DNA from: CAIOZA01 sp964464375
GTDB lineage: Bacteria; Bacteroidota; Ignavibacteria; Kapaibacteriales; UBA2268
Length of the DNA: 64,000 bases
Reading direction: 5' to 3'
Assembly: GCA_964464375.1 (NCBI GenBank)
Contig: CAYXFU010000013.1
Coordinates: 1-64,000 of the forward strand
Part shown: piece by piece, positions 26,308-35,675 of the stretch
Position numbering within the stretch: position 1 is the stretch's first letter
How the letters are laid out: the number at the start of each line of letters is the position of its first letter
The notes under the pieces: model-generated
Seen by the model: the letters and a program-made list of their open reading frames with translations, nothing else
Databases searched by the model: none
What the model was told of the DNA's origin: nothing
Made by a program: the position numbers and the translations under genes

Positions 26308-26871
26308 ATGAACGAAAATAATATTCAGATGGATTGGATAACTGAAACAGACGAGTTTATAGCAAATTATAAGATATTTGATTTGCACAAGGTTCATAGA
26401 AAAAGCTCGATAAGTTCAAAAGAAGGAAATTTTTTTGTTCTCGATTCTGCATCGTGGGTAAATTTAATACCCATCACTAAAAACAGAGAAATAATATTAA
26501 TCGAACAGTTCAGACATGGTACAGCTGAAGTGACTCTAGAAATTCCTGGTGGTTTGGTTGAATCTGGAGAAAATCCAAGATTTGCAGCAGAGAGAGAATG
26601 TAAAGAAGAGACAGGGTATTTTTCGACAATTGATTCAGTATTATTAGGCGAAATATCACCCAATCCAGCCTTTTTGAATAATCGATGTTATTCTTATTTA
26701 TGGCTTGATGTCGAACAGAAATTTGAACAAAGTCTTGATGGAAATGAAGAAATAAGAATAATCAGTGCAAAAATTGATCAGGTTTTTGATTATATTAAAT
26801 CTGGTCGAATTGATCATTCTTTAGTTTTAAATGCATTTTTCTTCTATTTATTAAAGTTTGGAAGATACTGA
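26308..26871 (+). CDS. NUDIX hydrolase, ADP-ribose pyrophosphatase-like
   Basis: About 187 residues with a complete Nudix box, GLVESGENPRFAAERECKEE followed by TGY (about 84-106), preceded by LIEQFRHGTAEVTLEIPGG. The EQFR...LEIPGG arrangement is typical of the ADP-ribose/nucleotide-sugar pyrophosphatase branch (NudF type), which clears ADP-ribose and similar compounds. The ATG at 26308 is preferred to an upstream TTG that lies inside the preceding hairpin. It is the first gene of a close-spaced set with parA, parB and a thioesterase (three bases to parA). Confidence 0.9.
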   Translation: MNENNIQMDWITETDEFIANYKIFDLHKVHRKSSISSKEGNFFVLDSASWVNLIPITKNREIILIEQFRHGTAEVTLEIPGGLVESGENPRFAAERECKEETGYFSTIDSVLLGEISPNPAFLNNRCYSYLWLDVEQKFEQSLDGNEEIRIISAKIDQVFDYIKSGRIDHSLVLNAFFFYLLKFGRY

Positions 26872-26874
26872 AAT

Positions 26875-27642
26875 ATGGGCAAAATAATAGCTGTAGCTAA
26901 TCAAAAGGGCGGTGTTGGGAAAACTACAACTTCAATCAATTTGTCAGCATCTCTGGCAGCTGCTGAATTTAAGATACTTTTAGTTGATATTGATCCACAA
27001 GCTAATGCCTCCAATGGAGTTGGCGTCGATTCAAGAAATTTTGATAATACAATCTATGAAGTCTTAATCAACGGAACTAATGCAAATGAAGCAATTGTTC
27101 CAACAGTTATGCCAAACTTAGAATTGATGCCTTCACACATTAATTTAGTCGGTGCTGAAATTGAAATGGTTAACATTCCGGACAGGGAAAAGATATTAAA
27201 TAAAGTGTTGGATAAGTTAAAAGATAAATATGATTTTATAATTATTGATTGTCCTCCATCTTTAGGATTATTAACATTAAATGCTCTTACAGCGGCTGAT
27301 ACTATTCTTATTCCCGTACAATGTGAATATTACGCACTTGAAGGACTTGGACAGTTATTGAATACAATTTCAATCGTTCGATATCGCTTAAATCCAAACC
27401 TTGACATTGAAGGTGTACTTCTCACTATGTTCGATGGAAGACTTAGATTGTCAAATCAAGTGGCTGATGATGTAAGATTACATTTCGGAGAAAGAGCTTT
27501 CAAAACAGTGATTAATAGGAATGTCAGACTATCTGAGGCTCCAAGCTTCGGTAAACCTGTAATTCTTTATGATGCAGTAAGCACAGGTGCTAAAAATTAT
27601 ATGGAATTAGCACAGGAAATCATAACAAAGAATAAAAAGTAA
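26875..27642 (+). CDS. parA: Chromosome partitioning ATPase ParA (Soj)
   Basis: A 255-residue deviant-Walker ATPase: KGGVGKTT at 11-18, switch I DIDPQANAS, Walker B IIIDCPPSLGLLT, and the C-terminal APSFGKPV. Its length and lack of an N-terminal helix-turn-helix mark it as the chromosomal type. It binds DNA non-specifically as an ATP dimer and is driven along the nucleoid by ParB, segregating origins. parB follows 11 bases later, and the pair usually lies in the origin-proximal part of a chromosome. Confidence 0.96.
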   Translation: MGKIIAVANQKGGVGKTTTSINLSASLAAAEFKILLVDIDPQANASNGVGVDSRNFDNTIYEVLINGTNANEAIVPTVMPNLELMPSHINLVGAEIEMVNIPDREKILNKVLDKLKDKYDFIIIDCPPSLGLLTLNALTAADTILIPVQCEYYALEGLGQLLNTISIVRYRLNPNLDIEGVLLTMFDGRLRLSNQVADDVRLHFGERAFKTVINRNVRLSEAPSFGKPVILYDAVSTGAKNYMELAQEIITKNKK

Positions 27643-27653
27643 AATTAGAATTT

Positions 27654-28613
27654 ATGACTAAGAAATTTAATACTGGACTTGGTAGAGGGTTAGATGCACT
27701 TTTATCATCAGCTGTAGAGTTCTCAGATCAGGGAATCAAATTCAAATCACCTGACGATGTTGAGAATACAGGGAATACTGTTTTTATTGAGATTAGCAAA
27801 ATAGTAAGAAATCCTTATCAACCACGAAAAGAGTTCGATAAAGTAGCTCTTGAAGAATTAAAAAAATCCCTTATAGAACATGGTTTAATTTCACCAATCA
27901 CCGTAAGAAAAGCTATCAATGGCTTTGAACTGATTGCCGGTGAAAGACGTTTAAGAGCTGCTACTGAAGCAGGATGGAAAAAAATTCCAGCGTATATTCG
28001 TGAGGCTGATACAAATTTAAAAATGCTGGAATTGGCATTATTAGAGAATTTGCTTCGGGAGGATCTAAATCCAATAGAAATGGCTAATGGTTTTGCAAGT
28101 CTTATTGAAGATTTCAATATTACACAAGAAGAAGTTGCAAAGAGATTAGGTAAAGATAGAGCAACAATTGCAAATTATTTAAGACTCCTAAAATTACCTG
28201 AATCCATCCAGGATAGTTTGAGAATGAAACAAGGCACTATGGGGCATGCAAGGGCAGTACTTGGTTTGAATGACCGAAAAAAAATGATTAAAGCTTGGGA
28301 AATTATCAACAAGAAGCAATTATCTGTACGGCAAACCGAAGATTTTGTTAGAAATATCGAACTTGGACTTATTGATTTAGGGGAAAAATTTCTTAAACCA
28401 ACTATATCTAAACCAAAAGAAAAATCCAATGTATCATCTGATATTTTAGCTCTAATTGATGAGACTGAGAAGAAATTAAGGTACCGTTATGGAGTTAAAA
28501 TTAAAATAAATCCAAAAGATGATGTTCAGGGAACTATTGAGTTTACTTATTCTACTATCGATGATTTTGGTAGAGTGATGGATATTTTACTTGAAAACAA
28601 GGACGATAATTAG
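27654..28613 (+). CDS. parB: Chromosome partitioning protein ParB
   Basis: The 319 residues open with GLGRGLDALLSS, the N-terminal ParA-stimulating segment. Then comes the CTPase/clamp domain with IVRNPYQPRKEFD, GLISPITVRK and the GERRLRAATEAG box, then LLENLLREDLNPIEMA, the parS-reading helix-turn-helix (EEVAKRLGKDRATIANYLRL) and a C-terminal dimerisation domain. ParB loads at parS as a CTP-bound clamp and recruits ParA and SMC. No clear parS palindrome was seen around the gene. Its stop codon touches the start of the thioesterase gene. Confidence 0.96.
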   Translation: MTKKFNTGLGRGLDALLSSAVEFSDQGIKFKSPDDVENTGNTVFIEISKIVRNPYQPRKEFDKVALEELKKSLIEHGLISPITVRKAINGFELIAGERRLRAATEAGWKKIPAYIREADTNLKMLELALLENLLREDLNPIEMANGFASLIEDFNITQEEVAKRLGKDRATIANYLRLLKLPESIQDSLRMKQGTMGHARAVLGLNDRKKMIKAWEIINKKQLSVRQTEDFVRNIELGLIDLGEKFLKPTISKPKEKSNVSSDILALIDETEKKLRYRYGVKIKINPKDDVQGTIEFTYSTIDDFGRVMDILLENKDDN

Positions 28614-29051
28614 ATGAATGTTATTATTGAAAATGTTGCTTTTATTCGTGTTCGGTACGCTGATACCGATAAAATGGGTGTTGTATATAATGGAAATTAT
28701 TTTACTTTCTTTGAAGTCGGAAGAACTGAGTTGATGAGGGCTTACGGACTTCCTTACACTTCTTTTGAAACCGAAGGATATATTCTTCCATTAATTGAAG
28801 CTCATGCAAATTATAAGAATTCAGCTTATTATGATGATTTACTAGAAGTGAATGCATGGCTCGATATTAATAAAATTGGAGCGACATTGAGGTTCGAATA
28901 TGAGATTACATTTCAAGACAAAATCATAGCTAATGGTTATACTTTACACTCATTTGTCAAGAAAGAAACAATGAAGCCGGTCAGGCCTCCAAAGTTTTTT
29001 ATTGAAATGATTGAGTCTTTAAAAAATAATTTTGCTGAATCAACGACTTAA
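28614..29051 (+). CDS. Acyl-CoA thioesterase, YbgC/4HBT hot-dog family
   Basis: A 145-residue hot-dog protein with the YbgC signature VRYADTDKMGVVYNGNYFTF at about 13-32; the Asp in YADTD is the catalytic position. A matching VGRTELMRAYG helix follows. Family members hydrolyse short-chain or 4-hydroxybenzoyl-CoA thioesters and in proteobacteria associate with the Tol-Pal system; no tol or pal genes are near. The start abuts the parB stop codon, so the two are coupled, although a functional link is not evident. Confidence 0.88.
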   Translation: MNVIIENVAFIRVRYADTDKMGVVYNGNYFTFFEVGRTELMRAYGLPYTSFETEGYILPLIEAHANYKNSAYYDDLLEVNAWLDINKIGATLRFEYEITFQDKIIANGYTLHSFVKKETMKPVRPPKFFIEMIESLKNNFAESTT

Positions 29052-29127
29052 AAGAAAATTATTAATCAATATTTGGTGTGATATAACAATTCAACAACCA
29101 TTTGCATTTTGAATTATAGGAAATAGT

Positions 29128-30069
29128 ATGAATATTAAAAAATATTTTTTTCTTCTGTTTTTGATTGTTATATCTGCTTCTGATCTTTATTCCGGCGATT
29201 ATCCTTTTCAATTTTTAAGGTATATTTCAACTGCTCGAGCTTCAGCACTCGGAGGAGCTTTTGATGCTATAGTAAACGATCCAAATGCACTATTCTACAA
29301 TCCTGCGTCAGTTTATACTGTTAAAGAGAAAAGATTCTCAGCATCGTTTCTTAAACACACTTTAGATATTAATTCTGGTAATATTTCATTCTCAAATTAT
29401 ATTAACCGTGTTGGTGTAGTAGCTTTGTCAGCTGCATTTTCGAATTATGGTTCATTCCAAAGGGCAAACAATATCGGAACGCAAATAGGCTCATTCAGTG
29501 CGAATGACATGTCTCTTTCTGTTTCTTATGCAAATGAACTTGATACAAATCTTTTTTATGGTGGTTCCTTAAAATACATTTACGAAAATATTGATAAGTA
29601 TTCGTCATCTGCTATGGCTTTAGACGTTGGTATCTTATATAAGCTAAAGGATGGAAGAACTAATCTTGGTGCTTCAATATTAAATGTTGGTACTCAGCTT
29701 TCTTCCTTTAATGGTACATCTGAGTCTTTGCCTCTGGATATTCGATTAGGTGTAAATCACAGATTAAAAGGACTGCCATTGATGGTTCTCGCTTCTTTTC
29801 ATCATCTAGCCGATAAATCTGATAACTTCTTTGGGAAATTTCTGAATTTCAGTTTAGGTGGTGAGTTATACGTGGGGCAATATGTTAGGGTTAGACTTGG
29901 ATACGACAATCAGATTCGTTCAGAAGCAGCTCCCAGTGGAGATAAAAAATTATCTGGTCTATCCGGCGGAATTGGAATTTTAGCAAAGTTTTTTAATTTT
30001 GATTATTCCATCTCTCAAGTTGGATCTGCAGCTTTATTGCAACGATTCAGTTTGTCATTAGATATTTAA
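29128..30069 (+). CDS. PorV/PorQ-family outer-membrane beta-barrel protein
   Basis: The 313 residues start with a signal peptide (KKYFFLLFLIVISASDLYSG) and continue as a FadL-like barrel. The diagnostic N-terminal plug of the PorV/PorQ (UPF0164-like) group is present: LRYISTARASALGGAF, then NDPNALFYNPAS (about 30-60). PorV shuttles T9SS cargo to the attachment complex and PorQ helps sortase PorU; the sequence here does not decide which. Length and the FLRYIS...ALGGAF block lean to PorQ. Its presence supports an active T9SS alongside the four sorting-domain proteins in the window. Confidence 0.8.
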   Translation: MNIKKYFFLLFLIVISASDLYSGDYPFQFLRYISTARASALGGAFDAIVNDPNALFYNPASVYTVKEKRFSASFLKHTLDINSGNISFSNYINRVGVVALSAAFSNYGSFQRANNIGTQIGSFSANDMSLSVSYANELDTNLFYGGSLKYIYENIDKYSSSAMALDVGILYKLKDGRTNLGASILNVGTQLSSFNGTSESLPLDIRLGVNHRLKGLPLMVLASFHHLADKSDNFFGKFLNFSLGGELYVGQYVRVRLGYDNQIRSEAAPSGDKKLSGLSGGIGILAKFFNFDYSISQVGSAALLQRFSLSLDI

Positions 30070-30103
30070 TATATTTGTTTAATTAATTCATTCGGAAAGT
30101 GAA

Positions 30104-30517
30104 ATGAAAAATTTACTTAAAGCATTTATTTTAGTTTTTACATTAACCTCGATAGTGGTTTTTGCTCAACAACAGCAATCAAATTCAGATCAAATGAAAT
30201 CTATTAAAATCAAACCTGTTTTCACTTATGATGAAATGGCATTCTCTTATAATTTATTAAATGGAATAGAAATAAGTGGTTCTGAGTCCGACATGTTCTT
30301 GTCAGTGAGAAATTCATTTGCAATTGTAATAAAGGCAGCAGGTAAGACGAAAAAAGGTTCAGATACTGATATAGTTGAAATGGATCTCCAAACAGCTCAG
30401 AATTTTATTAATCTAATGGGCAGAGCTAAAATTACAGGTGCTCAGGCTGATATGTATAAAAGGATTCAAACAGCTATAACTGATGCTGCGACTGCTTTGA
30501 AATCCTCAGGTAAATAA
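30104..30517 (+). CDS. Small exported protein of unknown function
   Basis: A 137-residue protein with an N-terminal signal peptide (KNLLKAFILVFTLTSIVVFA, cut before QQQQ). The mature part is mixed alpha/beta without Cys; FTYDEMAFSYNLLNGIEISG and MDLQTAQNFINLMGRAKITG are the most distinctive stretches. I do not recognise the family. It starts 34 bases after the PorV/PorQ-like gene on the same strand, so it may be part of the same envelope unit. Confidence 0.75.
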   Translation: MKNLLKAFILVFTLTSIVVFAQQQQSNSDQMKSIKIKPVFTYDEMAFSYNLLNGIEISGSESDMFLSVRNSFAIVIKAAGKTKKGSDTDIVEMDLQTAQNFINLMGRAKITGAQADMYKRIQTAITDAATALKSSGK

Positions 30518-30551
30518 ATATAAAGAAAGTTTCTAATCAAGGTAAGTTGTT

Positions 30552-31454
30552 TTATTTTTTCTTCATAGGTCTGATAAACATGATTAATGATAACCACTGT
30601 TTTATAGTTATCATTAGTTTATGTGTATTGGACACTCTGATTTTTTCTCCAAATACTTTGAACTCTAATAGTTCAATTTTATCCAAAAGTCTATAGTATA
30701 TTTCATCCATGATTCCTGCTGAGAATGTTGTGAGTCTCTCGTCGGGCGATAAACTCTTCCTAGCCTTATGATAGTACTCTCTGGCTCTTTGAGCTTCAAA
30801 TCGCATTAACTCCACAAAATTATCATTATAAACTTCATCAATCAATTCCTGCTCGGAGTAACCATATTTCTCCAAATCTTCAAGAGGAAGGTAAATAAAA
30901 CCTCTATCCTTGTCTTGTTTAATATCACGTAGGATATTGGTAAGCTGAAGAGCGTAACCCAGATTTATAGCATAATTCTTAGTTTCTTCGTACTTATAAC
31001 CAAATATTTCTATACTAATTAGACCAACAACACTTGCAACACTATAGCAATAATCCTTCAAATCATCGAATGTTCTATAACGCTTCTGAATCAAATCTCT
31101 GCGGCATCCATCTATGAGGGTAAGAAAGTATTGCTTAGGTATAGAAAAACGGTGTATGACGGCTATAAAAGGCAAAATAAGAGGGTTATTGATGTTGTGA
31201 TTGTATATATCATCCAAAACATTTTCCCACCATGCTAATCTTTCCTGTTTTATTTCAATGACATTTGTTAATGAATTGGGAAGACAATCAACAATATCAT
31301 CTATATAACTGCAAAAAGCATAAATGGATTTAATCGCATTACGTTCCTCCTTCGGTAGTAATGAAAAAGAAAGGGAAAAGTTCGATTTTTCCACTTTTGG
31401 TGGTGCAACCTGTTCAAAATTTGCTAGTTCTATATGGGAAATTACATTCAACAT
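30552..31454 (-). CDS. hpnD: Presqualene diphosphate synthase HpnD-like
   Basis: A 300-residue class I trans-isoprenyl (squalene/phytoene synthase) enzyme. First Asp-rich motif: SYIDDIVDC (about 48-56). Second region: ALQLTNILRDIKQDKDRGFI followed by YLP (about 168-190). FSLSFSLLPKEERNAIKSIY at the start fits HpnD, which condenses two farnesyl diphosphates to presqualene diphosphate. The ATG overlaps the hpnC stop by one base (TAATG), so translation is coupled. The third enzyme of the route, HpnE, is not in the window. Confidence 0.85.
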   Translation of the reverse strand: MLNVISHIELANFEQVAPPKVEKSNFSLSFSLLPKEERNAIKSIYAFCSYIDDIVDCLPNSLTNVIEIKQERLAWWENVLDDIYNHNINNPLILPFIAVIHRFSIPKQYFLTLIDGCRRDLIQKRYRTFDDLKDYCYSVASVVGLISIEIFGYKYEETKNYAINLGYALQLTNILRDIKQDKDRGFIYLPLEDLEKYGYSEQELIDEVYNDNFVELMRFEAQRAREYYHKARKSLSPDERLTTFSAGIMDEIYYRLLDKIELLEFKVFGEKIRVSNTHKLMITIKQWLSLIMFIRPMKKK

Positions 31455-32359
31455 TATCCAAATATAGTTTTAAGAAATATTTTAAACAAATCTGATTTTA
31501 AAAGTTTAGGTCTTTCTACTAAAATTTCAGTTTTTAAATTCTTAGACTTTTTCAATATCATGCGACCACCAGCCAAAATAGCTCGAATTTCCAGCTTTAA
31601 ACGTTTATTTCGTAATTCTTTAACAAGGGGTTCTCCTTTGTCAAATAATTCATTTGTAAGAACATACAATTCATCCAGACAGTTTTGAATTTTTGTACGA
31701 TTTGTGTTTCCTGATAATTCTTCAATTTGATATTTGATAAGAAAAGATTTGGGTATGTATTCGCGATTATTTCCTAAATCAACTGATAAATCCTGCCAGA
31801 AATTTGTTAATTGTAGCCCTGAACAAATAAAATCTGAATAAATTCTGGTATTCCTATTGTATTCACCAAAAGTTCTTAGAACTAATTCACCGATTGGATT
31901 TGCTGAATAATAACAATATTTCATCAAATCTTCAAATGTCTCTGGTCTCTGGAAATTAGCATCCATTTTAAAAGCTGTTATTAATTTTTCAAATGGCAAT
32001 AATGGAAGTGACAATTCTTTGATTGTATTATTAAGTGATAGAAAGATAGGATTGGATGAATTTCCAAAATCCCAATTTCCCAAATTACACTGATATTTAT
32101 CGAGTAAAATAGATTTTTGCTGAGAGGAATAAGAATAATCCTCATCTGAAATGTCATCAGCAACCCTGGCAAAACAATAAATTGCATATATATGTTTTCT
32201 GAATTTTTTGGGAATGAGTATAGATCCAATAGGAAAATTCTCATAATGGGATAATGACAATCTCTTAGTGAATTTATAAGCATCTTCGATAGAAGTGCAT
32301 CTAAATTCACCACCATCTGTCTCTGTCAAATCAATAATATTTTTTGAATTGTAAAGCAT
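31454..32359 (-). CDS. hpnC: Squalene-forming synthase HpnC-like
   Basis: The 301 residues carry the HpnC hallmark HYENFPIGSILIPKKFRKHI (about 38-57), then the Asp-rich RVADDISDED and the second motif LQLTNFWQDLSVDLGNNREY. A CYYSANPIGELVLRTFGE segment lies between. HpnC turns presqualene diphosphate into hydroxysqualene, which HpnE reduces to squalene for hopanoids or other triterpenes. It precedes hpnD and is separated from the upstream ppiD gene by a terminator. Confidence 0.85.
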   Translation of the reverse strand: MLYNSKNIIDLTETDGGEFRCTSIEDAYKFTKRLSLSHYENFPIGSILIPKKFRKHIYAIYCFARVADDISDEDYSYSSQQKSILLDKYQCNLGNWDFGNSSNPIFLSLNNTIKELSLPLLPFEKLITAFKMDANFQRPETFEDLMKYCYYSANPIGELVLRTFGEYNRNTRIYSDFICSGLQLTNFWQDLSVDLGNNREYIPKSFLIKYQIEELSGNTNRTKIQNCLDELYVLTNELFDKGEPLVKELRNKRLKLEIRAILAGGRMILKKSKNLKTEILVERPKLLKSDLFKIFLKTIFG

Positions 32360-32372
32360 TCTGTACTTATAA

Positions 32373-32406
32373 AAAAGGGGTTCTGAATGCTATCAAAACC
32401 CCTTTT
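32373..32406 (-). terminator. Terminator after the PpiD-like gene
   Basis: AAAAGGGGTT (32373-32382) and AACCCCTTTT (32397-32406) form a 10-bp stem; read on the minus strand the stem is followed by a T-run, 17 bases after the stop codon of the gene at 32423. Confidence 0.8.
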
Positions 32407-32422
32407 AAATGTTAAAAATCAA

Positions 32423-34597
32423 TTAAAATTCATTGAAGAATTTAGTTCTATGATCCTCAATATCGGAATCTTCTTTCAACTTATTAAACCATTGATAATA
32501 TCCTCCGGTTTTAAAGTTATTTCTTAATTGTACTAAGAACTCACCCATTTGTTTAGAAGAAGTATTGGCATCTGGCACAACCTTATTGTTAACCTGAATT
32601 ATATAATAGCCTCTCTCGCCTCTGATTGGTTCACTAATCTGATTTAGGGGAGCCGCAAATACTTTCTCAGTAAAACCAAAGTCTTGTCCCAATCCAGGAA
32701 CTACTCCATTATTCTTAACACCGGCTGTATTCTTTACCTGAATTGCTGGATTTGGTGATTGGAAATTTTGAAGATTGCCAACAGATTTTACCTGAGCATA
32801 CAATTCTTGTGCTTTAATCTTTAATAAATCAAGTTTTTTAGCATTTAATAGATTGCTTTTAATTTTATCTTTCATATCTTCAAATGGAACAATACCTGCT
32901 GTTCTTTGATCTTTAACTTGAACTACTACAATTCCATTCTTCTTCATTTCAATTGGTTCAAGAACCTCTCCAATTTTCATTTCGAATGATTTAAGAGCAA
33001 TAAATTGTGACCCCAGAACTGGTTTTTCTTTTTCAAAAAATTCTGTTTCACGAGGTGTTTTATTGAAAAATTTAGCAACTGCATCAAAGCTCTCACCATT
33101 ATCTACTCTGGTTTTCAACTCCTTAGCATCGCGTCCTAAGCCTTTAATAGTCATTCTCGATATTTCAGGTTTTAGAACAATTTCTGTAAATTTTAGCTCA
33201 TCAGATTGTTTATCTGTAACTTTTATTATGTGATAGCCAAATTGAGATTCTACCGGACCAACAATTGAACCTGTTTTAGCGGCAAATGCAGCTTCCTCAA
33301 ATTCTTTTACCATCATGCCTTTGCCAAAAAATCCAACATCTCCTCCATTTTGAGCAGAACCTTTATCAGAGGAATATTTTAATGCAAGTTGAGCAAAATC
33401 ACCTGTTTTTGTTTCTGCAAAAATCTTTTGAGCTTCTGCTTTAGCACTATCTTTATTAGCTCCAAAAGGGATTAATATATGGCTTGCTTTAACTACAAAG
33501 TTCTCACCAGATCGTCTATCATCAAGTCTATAGTAGCATATCCCATCTTGTAACTGAACTGGACCTACTATCTGATTAATTGATAAAGTAGATAGAATTG
33601 AAAGCTTCTGTGGCGGAATATCTTTTAGTTGGGTAAAATCATGTACTGTACCCTTAAATTCCTCAGCTTTTTTTGTGAAACTTTTATTTAAATCCTCTCC
33701 GGCGCGTTTTATAAGAGTATCAATTCTTATGACAGCTTTTGTTACTACTGCAGAATCGCTAGCAGATGGAATCAATGGGAAAAGAACGTACTTGATTTTT
33801 CTCTTTTGTTTTTGGGGCCAGAGTTTCTTATATTTTTCGTAATACGTTTTTATTTCTTCGTCTTTAACTGTAACTGAATTTTCTGCGATTTCTTTAGCAT
33901 CTAGAAAAATAAAACTCACATCAGCTGTAGAATTATCTGCTAAAAATTTCTCTTTTGCATATAGCGGTGAAACGACAGATAATGCTGAGTTGATTGCAGA
34001 ATTCAAACCATTTCGTAGTTTTTCATCCTTCAATGCCTTTTCTATCCTGAGTAAATCTGATCTAAATGAATTAACAATTCTTCTTTTTTCTTCCTGTGGA
34101 GTATTTTGTGGTAATCTGTTAAAAATTACATCAGGATTTCTCATGATTTCACGATAACTCTCCATGTTAAAATTTCCGGTAGAATCTGTAAAAGGTTTTC
34201 TTAAAAAATCAGGAGGATTATTGAAGAAAACATCAAGTAGTTCTTCTTGTGTAACAGTTACACCCATTTCGCTTGCAACCTGATTTAATAATTTTTCTTC
34301 AAGCATCTCAGACCACACAGATCGCCTAATCTGTACATCGTCAACTTCTTGTTCGTTGCCTTGAGACTGCATCTGTTTTCTTTGCTGCTCTACTTGTTCT
34401 CTTACTTTTTCTTCGAAATCCTTATATAGAATTTTCTCTCCATTAACATCAGCAATAGAAGCAGTCTGAAAATTATCACCACTTTTCATCATATTGCTCA
34501 TGTCAGCATCTGACGCTACCATAAATCCTACGAAAATGATTGCAAAAGCCGCCAGAACATATGGGGATGTTCGACGCATTCTTTCCATTGTACCCAT
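32423..34597 (-). CDS. PpiD/SurA-like membrane-anchored peptidyl-prolyl isomerase
   Basis: A 724-residue protein with one N-terminal membrane helix (about 11-27, YVLAAFAIIFVGFMVAS), a SurA-N-type chaperone region (about 48-220), a parvulin domain (about 365-465) with ASHILIPFG, QNGGDVGFFGKGMM and FGYHIIKV, and a second divergent parvulin-like segment near the C-terminus (FGFTEKVFAAPLNQISEPIR). The layout matches PpiD, the periplasmic foldase that meets outer-membrane proteins leaving the Sec translocon. In E. coli PpiD is about 620 residues, so this form is longer. Confidence 0.88.
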   Translation of the reverse strand: MGTMERMRRTSPYVLAAFAIIFVGFMVASDADMSNMMKSGDNFQTASIADVNGEKILYKDFEEKVREQVEQQRKQMQSQGNEQEVDDVQIRRSVWSEMLEEKLLNQVASEMGVTVTQEELLDVFFNNPPDFLRKPFTDSTGNFNMESYREIMRNPDVIFNRLPQNTPQEEKRRIVNSFRSDLLRIEKALKDEKLRNGLNSAINSALSVVSPLYAKEKFLADNSTADVSFIFLDAKEIAENSVTVKDEEIKTYYEKYKKLWPQKQKRKIKYVLFPLIPSASDSAVVTKAVIRIDTLIKRAGEDLNKSFTKKAEEFKGTVHDFTQLKDIPPQKLSILSTLSINQIVGPVQLQDGICYYRLDDRRSGENFVVKASHILIPFGANKDSAKAEAQKIFAETKTGDFAQLALKYSSDKGSAQNGGDVGFFGKGMMVKEFEEAAFAAKTGSIVGPVESQFGYHIIKVTDKQSDELKFTEIVLKPEISRMTIKGLGRDAKELKTRVDNGESFDAVAKFFNKTPRETEFFEKEKPVLGSQFIALKSFEMKIGEVLEPIEMKKNGIVVVQVKDQRTAGIVPFEDMKDKIKSNLLNAKKLDLLKIKAQELYAQVKSVGNLQNFQSPNPAIQVKNTAGVKNNGVVPGLGQDFGFTEKVFAAPLNQISEPIRGERGYYIIQVNNKVVPDANTSSKQMGEFLVQLRNNFKTGGYYQWFNKLKEDSDIEDHRTKFFNEF

Positions 34598-34675
34598 TCT
34601 TAATTAGCTCCTAACAGATTTATAAATATTTTTATTTTAAACTTGATTTTGCATAATTGCACTTTGAACAAGATA

Positions 34676-34683
34676 CAAAAATA
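34676..34683 (-). promoter_or_regulatory. Possible -7 element of the PpiD-like gene
   Basis: The minus strand reads TATTTTTG, a TAnnTTTG match, 78 bases before the start codon at 34597. No -33 element seen. Confidence 0.3.
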
Positions 34684-34817
34684 TCCAGTAATTAAGTCAT
34701 TTCCAATTGATATTTCATTTATTAATTGATAGATTAGAAATTTGAATCAAATATTAAACTGTAATTACTTATTATTCGTTTTGTTGTTATGAATTTTTAT
34801 AAAAAGAGCGAAGATTA

Positions 34818-35675
34818 ATGAAAGTTGGAAAATTTCAAATAGATGTTGTTGATACAGGTAATTTTGGCTTAGATGGTGGCTCAATGTTTGGTGTTGTGCC
34901 AAAAACTATGTGGTCAAAATCTTATCATCCGGGTGACGATCTTAACCGCATCCCACTTGCTGCAAGACCAATTTTAATCCAATGGGATGAAAAAAAAGTA
35001 ATGATCGATTCTGGAAATGGAACAAAGTGGAATGAGAAAATGACCTCGATCTATAACATTGATTTACATAAATCTGATTTGAATAATGCTTTGAGACCTT
35101 TAGGAGTAATTCCTGAAGAAATAACTGATGTAATTTTTACGCATCTACATTTTGATCATTGCGGTGGAGCTACAAGAATTGAAGAAAATAAATTAGTTCC
35201 AACTTTCATAAACGCTAAACACTATGTTCAAAAAGATCATCTTGCTTGGGCATTGAATCCTCTTGAGAAGGACAGAGCCTCATTTATTCGTGATAACTTC
35301 ATTCCGATTCTTGAAAATGGAATGATGGAAACTGTTGATGGCGAAGGAGATATATATGCTGGAATTAGTGTAATACCTGTTTTCGGACATACTCACTCTA
35401 TGCAATTAATTAAAATTTCTGATGCAGGTGAGACTTTGTTATATTGTGCCGATTTATCGCCTACTTCAGCCCACATTCATATACCAGTCGGATTGAGTTT
35501 TGATAATCACCCAATAATTACACTTGAAGAAAAGAAAAAGTTTATACCAATGGCTTGTGATGAAGGTTGGACAATCATCTATGAACACGATGTTTTCAAG
35601 CAAGCTTCAAAAATTAGTAAAAATGAAAAAGGCTATTTTGCTGAAGATGAAATTAAAATTACTATTGCATTATGA
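34818..35675 (+). CDS. MBL-fold metallo-hydrolase
   Basis: A 285-residue metallo-beta-lactamase-fold protein with the zinc motif THLHFDHCGG (about 110-119, HxHxDH), a third-metal-ligand His in VFGHTHSMQLI, and the bridging Asp in LLYCADLSPTSAHI. The GGSMFGVVPKTMWSKSYHPG opening resembles the AHL-lactonase/YtnP branch. Substrate is unknown. It overlaps the Rieske gene by four bases (ATGA), suggesting a role in a shared reaction or operon with it. Confidence 0.85.
   Translation: MKVGKFQIDVVDTGNFGLDGGSMFGVVPKTMWSKSYHPGDDLNRIPLAARPILIQWDEKKVMIDSGNGTKWNEKMTSIYNIDLHKSDLNNALRPLGVIPEEITDVIFTHLHFDHCGGATRIEENKLVPTFINAKHYVQKDHLAWALNPLEKDRASFIRDNFIPILENGMMETVDGEGDIYAGISVIPVFGHTHSMQLIKISDAGETLLYCADLSPTSAHIHIPVGLSFDNHPIITLEEKKKFIPMACDEGWTIIYEHDVFKQASKISKNEKGYFAEDEIKITIAL

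Noticed and set aside
26220..29127. parS sites around parA-parB
   Set aside because: No copy or near-copy of the TGTTTCACGTGAAACA palindrome was found in the intergenic parts.
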